Part shown: piece after piece, positions 25,058 to 34,163 of the stretch
Position numbering within the stretch: position 1 is the first letter of the stretch
Layout: each line of letters begins with the position of its first letter
Assembly: GCA_010279815.1 (NCBI GenBank)
Contig: QEOQ01000206.1
Span: 548,147 to 612,146, forward strand
Length of the DNA stretch: 64,000 bases
Source of the DNA: Brachionus plicatilis
Lineage: Eukaryota > Rotifera > Eurotatoria > Ploima > Brachionidae
Reading direction: 5' to 3'
Notes under the pieces: generated by a model
What the model saw: only the letters and a program-made list of their open reading frames with translations
Database searches by the model: none
Told to the model about the DNA's origin: nothing
Translations under genes and position numbers: made by a program

Positions 25058-25336
25058 TCAGTACATTTTATTAAACTCATCTCTGATTTTTGTTTGATCA
25101 AAGAATAATTTACCAGGATCTAGATTCATAGCTAAAGATAATGCATATCCAAGGGCAAATAAGCCATAGTCTTTGTTACCTTTTTGTTTCGTAACATAAA
25201 CTAAATTATAAAGTTCACTGCATTTTCTATTGACGCATCTATACCGATTGTATTTTTTTTCGTTTTTTTGATAACGGTGCTTTTCGAAAATAATTTGTTT
25301 GAATTCGGTGTCAAGATATAATATTTTTTGTTCCAT
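25058..25336 (-). pseudogene. Transposon-derived Ulp1/C48-like protease fragment, catalytic Cys lost
   Basis: A 92-codon open frame. The C-terminal part, NKDYGLFALGYALSLAMNLD then GKLFFDQTKIRDEFNKMY, resembles the end of Ulp1-type (C48) cysteine proteases carried by many animal and plant transposons. In those the family core is D-C-G-L-F-A followed by a helix and an F-D-Q...MR motif. Here the catalytic Cys position of DCG is Tyr (DYG), so the piece cannot be an active protease. Upstream, NRYRCVNRKC resembles the Y-W-R-C...C half of a FLYWCH zinc finger. It is probably a decayed gene end from a MULE-like or similar transposon. The assignment rests on motif recall only. Confidence 0.45.
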
Positions 25337-26020
25337 TTTTTGATTTTAAGATTTTGATTAACAGAATGATTTTTTGGATTTAATTATTTTATTTAAGTGA
25401 CCTCAGCGAAGCTGTTTTGGTCAAGTTTTGAAAAATTGAATAAAAAATAAAAACTATTAATAGCTCTAAATAATAAAAAAGAAGACAAATATTAGGTTTG
25501 TAAAAAATTTCTAAATATAATTTTTAAGGATAAAAATTAAAAAGGCTAAATGTAATAAATATAGTTAGTTTAACAGTATGAGTAGATAAGTTATTTAAAC
25601 TCATTTTCAATTTATATTTATATGACTCAAATATTTTTTAAATTAATTAATTAAAATTTTTCTTCTAATTATTTCTTATTTATCTTAGTTTCTTATAATA
25701 TTCTTCTTATTTAATTCAAGAATAAATTTTCTTTGAAATTAATCGCCAATCCGATTTGACATTCAATTTATTTTTTAATTGGTTTGACAATTTTACGATA
25801 ACTATTTTGTTTTTTTTTCCTATGACAATTTTGCACTGCACTGACACTGACAATTTTAACCCTAACCTAAAATTAAAGAGATCTGAAAAGTAAGTCGAGG
25901 AATGGGGACTGTATTAATTCAGCAAAATAAATTTTAGCAAAATTAATTAAGCAAAGTGAAATTAGCATAAATCAAAATTAACAATATAGTAACTCAATAG
26001 AATATCATTTTATCAAAAAT

Positions 26021-26230
26021 ATGGCTGTTAATAATTTAATTGATAAATTTAATAATCTTAATTTAGATAATGGATATGCAAGCACTTTACAGAGAGGATT
26101 CCCTCATTTATGTTCAGAAGGTGGTTATTTCTTTCGCGTTTATAGTGAATCAAATAGCATCATTAGTTGGCATTGTATAGAACCTTACTGCAGGTCCAAA
26201 TGCACCACTTTGGTAAAACTATTGGCTTGA
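26021..26230 (+). pseudogene. FLYWCH-type zinc-finger fragment
   Basis: A 69-codon open frame starting MAVNNLIDKFNNLNLDNGY. The core GGYFFRVYSESNSIISWHC then IEPYCRSKCTT follows the FLYWCH pattern: an aromatic-rich strand (YFFR, in place of the usual Y-x-Y/F), W-x-C, a C four residues on, another C, and T-T. FLYWCH domains bind DNA and are commonly the N-terminal domain of MULE-class transposases in invertebrates. No transposase domain follows in frame; the frame stops at 26230 and a nested TIR element starts about 230 bp later. It is therefore called a fragment, although a small domesticated protein or first exon is possible. Confidence 0.5.
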
Positions 26231-26459
26231 ATTATACGATCAGCTGAATCAACTTATATTAATTTTTCTTGGATATTGGATTTTTGATTTTATTTCTACT
26301 AAAAAGTAATGAAATTTCAAATTCATTTATGATAATTGACACTTTATTAGTGATAAAAAATGAAAACATTAATGTTTAATTAATTTTTTTTTAGGTAAAA
26401 CATTTGCTGATTCAAACTTGCCAAAATGATACTAAAATTTATTTTGCTTAATTGATTTA

Positions 26460-27114
26460 CCGTAAACTCGGATTTATAGACGCAGCATCTACTTCGAGAA
26501 CGATTTATAAACCCGACACGGTTACTCCGTAGAGGACCATGTTAAATAAAATCAAAAAAATCAATTTAAAATTTTTCGCCTTTAAGGCAGGATCAGGTAT
26601 TAGATGCATGGTAAAGCCGGAACTTGACCATATAACAGCATGCAATTTTTTAATATAAACACGACCAAAAAAAATTAAAATAAAAATTAAATACGTTAAT
26701 AGGTAAAGTTTATTTCATTTATTTTGGTATAAGCACATGAAGCAAATTTAAAATTTTAAAAAATAATGCGATTTTAAAATTGAATAAAAATTGTAAAAAA
26801 ATTGTTTTTAGCCTAAAAATTTCAATTAATTTGTTTAAAATAAAATGATTCTATAAATATCTAACTTTAATTTCTAATTATTTTTCCATTTGCGTCACGT
26901 GGTAAAGCTGGTCTACCTACTCTTTTTTTTCAGTTTGAGTTGGCATTTCATTTTGAACCACTTGTGTTGTACTGGTATTTGTAACATCATAAACGCAAAA
27001 AATTTAAAATTGATTTTTTGGATTTTTTTTTACATGGTCCTCTACGGAGTAACCGTGTCAGGTTTATAAATCGTTCTCGAAGTAGATGCTGCGTCTATAA
27101 ATCCGAGTTTATGG
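26460..27114. mobile_element. 655-bp TIR element with TA target duplication
   Basis: The two ends are inverted repeats over about 85 bp at high identity and continue more loosely. The left end starts CCGTAAACTCGGATTTATAG (26460); the complement of the right end is CCATAAACTCGGATTTATAG (ending 27114). Shared blocks include GACGCAGCATCTACTTCGAG and GGTTACTCCGTAGAGGACCA. TA flanks both sides (26458-26459, 27115-27116), fitting Tc1/mariner-like integration. The interior holds a short AT-hook remnant on the minus strand and no transposase core, so the element is non-autonomous. The terminus ACCGTAAACTCG recurs alone at 9111. Confidence 0.88.
26877..26995 (-). pseudogene. AT-hook-like tail fragment inside the TIR element
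   Basis: On the minus strand one frame reads VTNTSTTQVVQNEMPTQTE and another continues KKRVGRPALPRDANGK before a stop. A frameshift in an A run separates them. GRP with flanking basic residues is the AT-hook minor-groove-binding core. The arrangement (acidic/Thr-Gln linker, GRP hook, stop) mirrors the tail of the MULE remnant at 17327-17429. This could be the captured last exon of the element's parental transposase. It is short, so confidence is modest. Confidence 0.4.
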
Positions 27115-27199
27115 TATTTTTTTTTGCTAAATTAACTTTGCTGAAAATAGCCTTTAAACATTTGCTAAATTAATTATGCTGAATTAAAACTTGCTAAAC

Positions 27200-27930
27200 T
27201 GATTGGTTCCCAATGAATGGCTCGTTAAACAAAATAGAAAAATCAAGTTCTCTTTAAAAATTGAATATAAATAGGATTATACATTTTCTCATCAAGCTCC
27301 TTAAGCTTTTTTACAATCCACTTGTTTAACAACAATTTAATTTGTATCTGGTTTTTAATCGTTAATTAATTTTAGGAGCTAACCCGAGAGCTTACAAATT
27401 AGTTAACGAATTGACTTGTTAAGTCTTGTACAAATTAAACTGGGTTTGTTATGAATGTTTGCCACAAAAATATAAAAAAAAGAAAGGTTTAGAATTTAAC
27501 TGTGACGAATGTATTGAAGACTAGTTCTTTTTTATAATTGTTCAAAAAAAAAATTTAAATTAATTTTCTTTAACTTAAGATTTTTGATTCGTTTAATTTA
27601 TAATTTGTTTTGATTAATTTTTTTTTCATTTTAATTAAAAAATAAACAATTTTAAAAATTCATTTTAATCCGTAATGTGTAAATCCGGTTAATTCGGTGA
27701 ATACTCTGGAAAAGAGGTTAGTTTTGGGGCAAAATATATATGGTTTTCGGGGTATTTCGTATAACCCAATTATCTCTATTAGCCCTAACATAATTAACCG
27801 CAGGAGGTTAATGGGTGAGTCAAAAAAATAGGTCTAATTCGGTGACAATTTTTGGAGTTTTCGAACCAAATGGGATCGTTTTATTCAATAAAAAAAATAG
27901 GTCACCCGGTTAGGCTCATTTACCATAATA
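27200..27930 (+). mobile_element. Zinc-finger-tailed element, copy A (3' part)
   Basis: Contains a protein tail at 27435-27524 (LNWVCYECLPQKYKKKKG then LEFNCDECIED and stop) with W-V-C-x2-C and C-D-x-C spacing like the end of a PHD/RING-type zinc finger. About 260 bp further on lies ACATAATTAACCGCAGGAGG TTAATGGGTGA (27787-27817), embedded in GGTTAA/CGGTGA-rich sequence (27680-27930). The same two parts occur in the same order and strand at 63552-63661 and 63963-63992. I infer a repeated mobile element whose last gene ends in this finger. Both outer boundaries are uncertain. Confidence 0.55.
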
Positions 27931-28295
27931 AATAAAATTGGAATTAAAATTGTCTAAACTCTTTTATTAAGGTGGGAAAAAATCCATTCTCAAGCAGGAA
28001 TTTTTTTTTTTGAAATAAAAATTAATAATTTACTAACAAAAATTTGAGATTAATTTCAAATTTGGTCACAAATATAGAAGGGTTCTCTACTATATATAAA
28101 AAATACTTTTCACTCTTTTAATGATTGTTTTGGAGCAAATTATAGTTTTTTTAATTTTTAAAAAATTAAAAATAAGGTAAAAATGTTACAAACTAGAATA
28201 AATAACTTATCAATTTCTTTTGTATGTAGTTACTTTTTAAAAGTAATTTACGCAAACGACTTAATTTTATTGAATAAATGGAGAAATAAAGCCAA
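27931..28295. other. Downstream flank of the retrotransposon ORF; no 3' LTR recognised
   Basis: In a complete minus-strand element this stretch should hold the polypurine tract and 3' LTR. I could not find sequence matching the candidate 5' LTR (33790-34163) or any clear polypurine tract. There is only AT-rich sequence with short runs. Confidence 0.4.
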
Positions 28296-31200
28296 TCAAA
28301 GTAGACTTAAATTTTTCAAAAACTCAAGCCTTTCAGTCGGTTTATAATTTCTAAACAATACTTGTAGTCTCTCGTCCATTTGAATGTATACAGGTTTTCT
28401 TTGCGTTACAACACCTCTATTAAATCTCACAATTTTACCATTTTTCTTATGTGGAAAATTTTTCCATTTAATTAGGTATCTAAAACCTCTTCCAATTTTC
28501 TTGTGGTCAAGAATTTTTTCAATTTCAGATATTTCATCTTTCTGTTCATTTTTGTCATCTGAAATATAAGAATTAGTTGCACTTACTTCTTGTTTTGCCA
28601 ATTTCAAACGCCATCTAGGGTAACTTTCTTCAATTCTTTCTCCTTTTTCATTTTTCAAATTGTAATTACCGTACTCGGTAATTCTGTCAATGAAAAATGG
28701 ACCTGTATATGATGGTTCAAATTTATTCTGTATTTTTTCGTTTTTTATATAAACCTCATCATCTATTTTAAGAGTATCGAAGGTAACTTTCTTTTGTCTA
28801 TTTTGGGTTTTTATCTGCTTGATCTTGGAAGACTTTAAGTTCTCTATTGTTTTAGGTAATTTATTTTCTAATAAAAATTTTATTTCAGCTGTTCTTCTTA
28901 ACAAAGTTAATTCTTCTTCATCAGCTATATTTGAATCTATTTTATCAAAGTTATTCATAAACCTTCCGAATAATAGTTCATAAGGGGTAAAATTTGTTGA
29001 GGAATGAATTTTATTTCTATAGGACATTAGAACTATTGGTAAATACTTATCCCAATTTTCCTTATCATTTGCTGCTTGTTTTCTTAAAGCAGAAACTAAT
29101 GTTTGATTAAAGCGTTCGGTTAAACCGTTAGCTCTTGGGTTGTATGGAGAAGTGAATCTTCTGTTAATATTGAAAGTCGAGCATAACCTATCTAATAGCT
29201 CATTGACAAATTCTTTGCCACGGTCCGAAAGCCATTCTTTTGGAGGTCCAAAGATTGAAATCCAATCTAAAACTTTTTCAAAAATTTCATCCATTGATTT
29301 CGATTTAATTTTATAAACAAATGGGAATTTAGAACAATGATCGGTTATTACAAGACAACCGATATATCCTTTTGAATTTTCAGGAAAACCTAAAACAAGA
29401 TCAAAACTTACACGATCTAAAACACTTACGATAGGTAAAGCAAGAGCAGGATGTTCTACGACTCCTTTTTTATCATATTTTAGACAAGTATTGCATCTAT
29501 TTATATAATTTTCAATTTCTTTTTTCATTGATTTCCAAAAATATTTAGACGAAAGATTGGAATAAACTGTTTCACTTTTAAAATGTCCTAAATTATGAGT
29601 GTTTTTAATGATATCCAGTCGTTCTTCCATTTTTGGAACTATCAAATTAAAATGTTCATCTTTAATGTTTTTTCTATACTTAAGTAAGTCTCCTTCTAAT
29701 ATATAAAATTTAATTAATTTGTTAATTCTTTTTACTTGCTTTTTCGAAGATCCCTCCGTATGTCTATTATATTTTAAGAAGTGCATTAGATATGGGTCTT
29801 GATATGGGTCTAAATGTTTAGTAGATAAGTCCTCACTTTCATCATTAATATTATCGACTTCATTTAAAAGAATGGGTCTACTTAAAGGGTCAACATTTGT
29901 ATGAGTTTTACCTTTTCTATGAATAATTTCAAAGTTATAAGTTTGTAAAAGTATCGCCCATCTTGTTAGTCTAGCGTTGGGGCTTTTAAGTGTTAATAAC
30001 CATTTTAAGGAATAGTGATCGGTTACTATTAGAAATTTGATGTTAAATAAATAGTTACTGTATTCCTTACAGCCAAAAATTACAGATGAACATTCAAGTT
30101 CAGTAACGGAATAATGTTTTTCATTAGATTTAAGTAATCTTGAAGCGTAGCTTACTACATATTCGTTACCTTGGTTATCAATTTGTGCTAATATAGCGCC
30201 CAAAGCAGTTGTTGATGCGTCTGTGTATAAGATAAACCTATTATTAAAGTCTACTTTTCTAAGAATGGGATACTCTATTAATTTTTGTTTTAATGTGTCA
30301 AAAGCATTTTGGCATTTTTCTGACCAGTACCATTTATATTTAGGCGAAGTCAAAGAATGTAAGGGTGAAGTAATTTTTGCATAATTTTCAATAAATTTTC
30401 TATAATAATTAGATAATCCTAAGAAAGTTTGTAGTTGCTTAACTGTTTTTGGTGGTTTCATATCTCTAATAGCAGAAATTTTTTCAGGATCCATTTTGAT
30501 ACCTGTTTCGTCAATAATATAGCCTAAAATTTTTATAGTCTTTTTTATCCATTGACATTTTTTAGGATGAATTTTCAAATTATTTTCATTTAGCTTATCA
30601 ATAACAATTTGTATATGTTTAAGGTGCTCATCTTCATTTTCTGAAAAAATCACTATGTCATCAATATATACTTGCACAAATTCTAGGTTTCCTAATATAG
30701 ACTGCATTGTTGCACTGAAAAAAGCTGGTGCATTTGTCAAACCGAAAGGAACTCTATTGAATTCGTATATTCCAAATGGAACTATGAATCCAGTTTTATG
30801 TTTTGAATTTTCTGCTACAGGAATTTGAAAATAACCTTTTCTTAAATCAAGATGCGAGAAAATTCTACCTTTAGACAGTTTGTCCAGTATGTCGTCTATT
30901 CTTGGTAAAGGATGAAAATATTGTTTGGTTATACTGTTAACTTTTCTATAGTCTACAACGAAACGATAACAAGACTTCTGCTTAATAAGAAAGGCTGGAC
31001 TAGCCCAAGTACCCGTTTTACCATGACTAATTATACCTGCGTCTAGCATCAATTTAATTTCTTTTCTCATTTCATCAATTAAACCTACGGGTTGGCGAAA
31101 AGGTTGTGTCATTATTGGATTTTCACTAGTCGTTTCTATTTCAAAAGTAACTGATTTACATAGACCAAGATCATTAAGACTTAAAGAAAAAGAATTCTTG

Positions 31201-33644
31201 TTCTGTACGAAAAGAAAATTAAGTTTTTTATTATCACTTAAGGGAGGATAATCATCATAGTTCAATTCGACTATCTCGTTTGTTAGATCATCATCCTCAA
31301 TACTATAAATAGAATTATAAGAATAATCATCATCTGATTCCTCAGATTTCGGGTTTAGACATATTCTTTTTCCTGGTATAGAAAGCTGTCTTCTAGAAGG
31401 GTCGATAATGGCTTTTGTTTGTTCAAACCAATCTAATCCTAATAGGATTTCGATGTGTAATATATTAGTAATTACGAAATTTAAATGAGCTACGGTCTCT
31501 TCAATTTCTATTTTGATTAAGTCTGTCTCACCTAAAACTTCGTGGGTATTTCCATCAGCTGTGTTAATTTTCTGATGTGATGGATTTATATGTAAATTGA
31601 GTTTTTTGGCTACACTTAGACTAATTAAAGAAATAGTTGCACCCGTGTCAAATACAGTTTCTATTTTTTCTCCTTTGATATAAGTGAAATGTCTTAGTAG
31701 TTCATTACTCTTATATAATTCATTAATGTGTAATACATTATTAAACTTATTTTTAAATTTTGTTTTTTGGTTATTACCTCTTTTATAATCTACTTTAGGT
31801 TTTGATTTCTTATTATTGTAACAAGAATCTGTGTTATGGTTATCTTTTCTACAAATTTTACAGTAAAGTTTTTTTGTATCTCTGATATTATTAGCTTTTT
31901 TATTATAAAAAGGATAATTGAGATGTTTACCTCCTACCTTAGAAAATTTGTTTCCAAAATTTTTTCTGTTAATCATTAATATATCTGCATTTCTTGGATG
32001 ACGGGAAGTATTAAACCTATTATAATCTTCTGCGTATTCAATTGCCTTTTGCAATGATTCTGGATTGCGAAGTCTGACGTAATTTTCAGTTAGTTCAGAT
32101 AATCCTTGAGTAAAATATGTAATTTGATCATATTCACTTATTTCAGATATTTGATTTAATATTATTCTAAAGTCATTGATATAATTTCCTATATCTTTAG
32201 ATTGTCTAAGACCTCTTAACTTATCTCTCATGTAAAGTTCATGATCTTTACGTCTATAACGTTCTTTAAGCATGTTCTTAAACTGAACCCAACTAATAGA
32301 ATTCCTATCTCTATTTTTAGTAAATGCTTGATATTCGTGAAGTGCAGAATCTCTTAAGTATGAGCTTGCAAAAAGGATTTTAGACTTGTCTTGTGTTACT
32401 CCATGTCCTTCAAGTATTAGTTCAACAATGTAAAGCCAATCTTCAATTCTTTCATTTTCTTTTCCATGAAAGGGGCTTATGTTATTATTTGTTTTAGGAA
32501 AGGGAAGATGGGTATAGTAAGGCGACGGATTTTGGGAAAACTTGTTTTCTTCTTTATCCTTAATGTACAAAGAGCCTAATTCAAGATTATTACTTGTTAT
32601 TTTTTCTTCAATATCCGGTATTATTTCACTTCTATTTGTTAATTTATAATCTACGACCGATCGTTCTTTTGAAGATTCAGTTCCTAACGATTTCTTACCT
32701 GTTGAGAAACTAGGTGTATTAATAGGTAAAGAGTAAGAAAATTCTAAATTTGGATCTAAAGCATTTTTATCTAATCTATTTAATTCTATTTTTCTCTCAG
32801 AATATCTTAATTTGTCATTTAGATCATTCTTTAAAGTAAGTAGTTCCTTGTTTGTCCTTACTAATTCTGTTTTTTCTATATTTAGAGTCAAATTTTCTTT
32901 ATTAAGATTGTCGTTTTCATTTCTTAAATTATTGATTTCGAATTCGAGATCAGCAATTTTTGTCACATCTGATTCCCTATTTGATTTAAACTGTGAAATT
33001 TCATTTTCATATGAATTAATTTTTGATTCACATGCTGATATTTGACTAACCAGAGTCATGTTTTCACTTTTTAAGTGATTCTGTGAAAAATTCAACTTTT
33101 CTAAATTTTCATTTAGTTTACTATATTTTATTTCTATCGAGTCGTTAACTTTTGCTAAGTTTGCTAGGTTAGTGTTTAGTTCACTATTTTCCGATTCTAG
33201 CTTTTTTATTTGTTCATCATTGGACTTTAATGTTTCTTCGAAACTATTTTTATCGTTGTCAATGATTTCGAGTTTTTTTCTCTCATCGAAAAGTTCATTA
33301 TTTATAGTTTGAATTTTTTCTTTTACTAGCTCTAATTCTTCCGATTTCTCCTTATGAGAACTTTTTTCAATTGCTAACTCCTTAGAAAGCTGTTCTTTTT
33401 CAGAATCAAGTCTTTCATTTATTTTACTAATCTCATCATTTTGAGATTTTAGTTTTTTATAACCTTTCTCACCGTTATATAAGTCATCTTTTAACTTATT
33501 TAATTTTAACGCGTCATTTTTTCTCTCTAATTCCAAATGTATTGCGTATGCTTCGATACGCCTGGCTAAATTTTTAACCGATTCTAACCCCTCATTATCA
33601 AAATTATCTGGTAATCTTTCTAAAATTCTTAACTTACCTTCCAT
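28296..33644 (-). CDS. Ty3/gypsy-type retrotransposon Gag-Pol polyprotein, intact
   Basis: One uninterrupted frame of 1782 codons fuses Gag and Pol. Approximate order by residue: a long coiled coil 20-300 (Leu/Glu/Lys/Asn heptad-like), the Gag domain 390-545, a CCHC zinc knuckle near 594 (CKICRKDNHNTDSC), and the aspartic protease near 666 (FDTGATISLIS). Next are reverse transcriptase with its active site near 993 (VYIDDIVIFS) and RNase H near 1140 (YTDAS). Integrase follows, with its HHCC zinc site from about 1349 and DD35E residues near 1414, 1473 and 1509. A chromodomain-like piece sits at about 1706-1740 (EKILDHKKIG, YLIKWKNFPH). Domain order protease-RT-RNaseH-integrase defines Ty3/gypsy. 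The lack of stops suggests recent insertion or constraint. The coiled coil before Gag is unusual in length. No env-like frame follows. Confidence 0.93.
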   Translation of the reverse strand: MEGKLRILERLPDNFDNEGLESVKNLARRIEAYAIHLELERKNDALKLNKLKDDLYNGEKGYKKLKSQNDEISKINERLDSEKEQLSKELAIEKSSHKEKSEELELVKEKIQTINNELFDERKKLEIIDNDKNSFEETLKSNDEQIKKLESENSELNTNLANLAKVNDSIEIKYSKLNENLEKLNFSQNHLKSENMTLVSQISACESKINSYENEISQFKSNRESDVTKIADLEFEINNLRNENDNLNKENLTLNIEKTELVRTNKELLTLKNDLNDKLRYSERKIELNRLDKNALDPNLEFSYSLPINTPSFSTGKKSLGTESSKERSVVDYKLTNRSEIIPDIEEKITSNNLELGSLYIKDKEENKFSQNPSPYYTHLPFPKTNNNISPFHGKENERIEDWLYIVELILEGHGVTQDKSKILFASSYLRDSALHEYQAFTKNRDRNSISWVQFKNMLKERYRRKDHELYMRDKLRGLRQSKDIGNYINDFRIILNQISEISEYDQITYFTQGLSELTENYVRLRNPESLQKAIEYAEDYNRFNTSRHPRNADILMINRKNFGNKFSKVGGKHLNYPFYNKKANNIRDTKKLYCKICRKDNHNTDSCYNNKKSKPKVDYKRGNNQKTKFKNKFNNVLHINELYKSNELLRHFTYIKGEKIETVFDTGATISLISLSVAKKLNLHINPSHQKINTADGNTHEVLGETDLIKIEIEETVAHLNFVITNILHIEILLGLDWFEQTKAIIDPSRRQLSIPGKRICLNPKSEESDDDYSYNSIYSIEDDDLTNEIVELNYDDYPPLSDNKKLNFLFVQNKNSFSLSLNDLGLCKSVTFEIETTSENPIMTQPFRQPVGLIDEMRKEIKLMLDAGIISHGKTGTWASPAFLIKQKSCYRFVVDYRKVNSITKQYFHPLPRIDDILDKLSKGRIFSHLDLRKGYFQIPVAENSKHKTGFIVPFGIYEFNRVPFGLTNAPAFFSATMQSILGNLEFVQVYIDDIVIFSENEDEHLKHIQIVIDKLNENNLKIHPKKCQWIKKTIKILGYIIDETGIKMDPEKISAIRDMKPPKTVKQLQTFLGLSNYYRKFIENYAKITSPLHSLTSPKYKWYWSEKCQNAFDTLKQKLIEYPILRKVDFNNRFILYTDASTTALGAILAQIDNQGNEYVVSYASRLLKSNEKHYSVTELECSSVIFGCKEYSNYLFNIKFLIVTDHYSLKWLLTLKSPNARLTRWAILLQTYNFEIIHRKGKTHTNVDPLSRPILLNEVDNINDESEDLSTKHLDPYQDPYLMHFLKYNRHTEGSSKKQVKRINKLIKFYILEGDLLKYRKNIKDEHFNLIVPKMEERLDIIKNTHNLGHFKSETVYSNLSSKYFWKSMKKEIENYINRCNTCLKYDKKGVVEHPALALPIVSVLDRVSFDLVLGFPENSKGYIGCLVITDHCSKFPFVYKIKSKSMDEIFEKVLDWISIFGPPKEWLSDRGKEFVNELLDRLCSTFNINRRFTSPYNPRANGLTERFNQTLVSALRKQAANDKENWDKYLPIVLMSYRNKIHSSTNFTPYELLFGRFMNNFDKIDSNIADEEELTLLRRTAEIKFLLENKLPKTIENLKSSKIKQIKTQNRQKKVTFDTLKIDDEVYIKNEKIQNKFEPSYTGPFFIDRITEYGNYNLKNEKGERIEESYPRWRLKLAKQEVSATNSYISDDKNEQKDEISEIEKILDHKKIGRGFRYLIKWKNFPHKKNGKIVRFNRGVVTQRKPVYIQMDERLQVLFRNYKPTERLEFLKNLSLL

Positions 33645-33776
33645 TCTTGATTTGAGTTTTGGTTAGTTGATTATTTGAATAGGATCCTTTGAGTGTGAGA
33701 TTGTTACGATTTATTACGATATCGTTTAGGAGTATTTCTTTGTTTTTCTTATTTTTATTGTTTTTCTTGTTTTTCG

Positions 33777-33785
33777 CTGCTACCA
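33777..33785 (-). promoter_or_regulatory. Candidate primer-binding site of the retrotransposon
   Basis: On the minus strand TGGTAGCAG lies 4 bases after the proposed LTR end and upstream of the polyprotein start. This matches the complement of the 3' end of eukaryotic initiator-Met tRNA (...CUGCUACCA) for 9 bases, the typical place and primer for Ty3/gypsy elements. The match does not extend further. Confidence 0.5.
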
Positions 33786-33789
33786 ATTC

Positions 33790-34163
33790 TGTTAACCCTC
33801 GGATAAGGTTAAGTTAATTAAACTCAGTTTATTTGTTTTTTAAATTTTATTTTATTAAATGATAAAATTACACTTATAATAAATACGACAAAAGGCCTAG
33901 GCTAACGTTTAAGTTGTTTGTGGAAATATTCGAATAAGACGAATAAATGAAATAAAGTTTTACATTTTTATAGTAAAAGAAATAATTAAAAAACATCAAT
34001 CACAAATCAAGATAATATCAAATAAAATATTAAAAGTAGGAAAGATTGTAGACAATGGTCATTGAGATAACGATGACACTTTATATCAAATTAATTTAAT
34101 TAAAACATCAAGATAAATAACTTGATAAGTTATTGAATTTGAGGATCGTAGATCATAGTAACA
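33790..34163 (-). mobile_element. Candidate 5' LTR of the retrotransposon
   Basis: Read on the minus strand the segment begins TGTTACTATGATC and ends GGTTAACA, giving the usual TG...CA ends with a 5-bp inverted repeat (TGTTA/TAACA), about 374 bp long. It sits immediately before the primer-binding site, as expected. There is no second copy below 28296 to prove it, so the outer boundary is tentative. It contains AATAAA-like stretches but no other assignable signal. Confidence 0.45.

Larger units (their letters stand above)
25913..27187. mobile_element. Candidate FLYWCH-bearing element with a second element nested in it
   Basis: The sequence at 25914-25941 (TTAATTCAGCAAAATAAATT, then TTAGCAAA) recurs inverted at 27161-27187 (TTTGCTAAATTAATTATGCT, then GAATTAA). 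Less regular GCTAAATTA/GCTGAA copies lie just inside both ends. Between them are a FLYWCH zinc-finger frame (26021-26230) and a complete smaller TIR element (26460-27114). The simplest reading is a decayed FLYWCH-family transposon into which the smaller one inserted. The termini are AT-rich, so chance similarity cannot be excluded, and no target duplication was identified. Confidence 0.5.

Noticed and set aside
32812..33045. Plus-strand frame opposite the retrotransposon coiled coil
   Set aside because: Shadow of the coiled-coil coding strand; Ser/Leu/Phe-rich complement of Glu/Lys/Asn codons.
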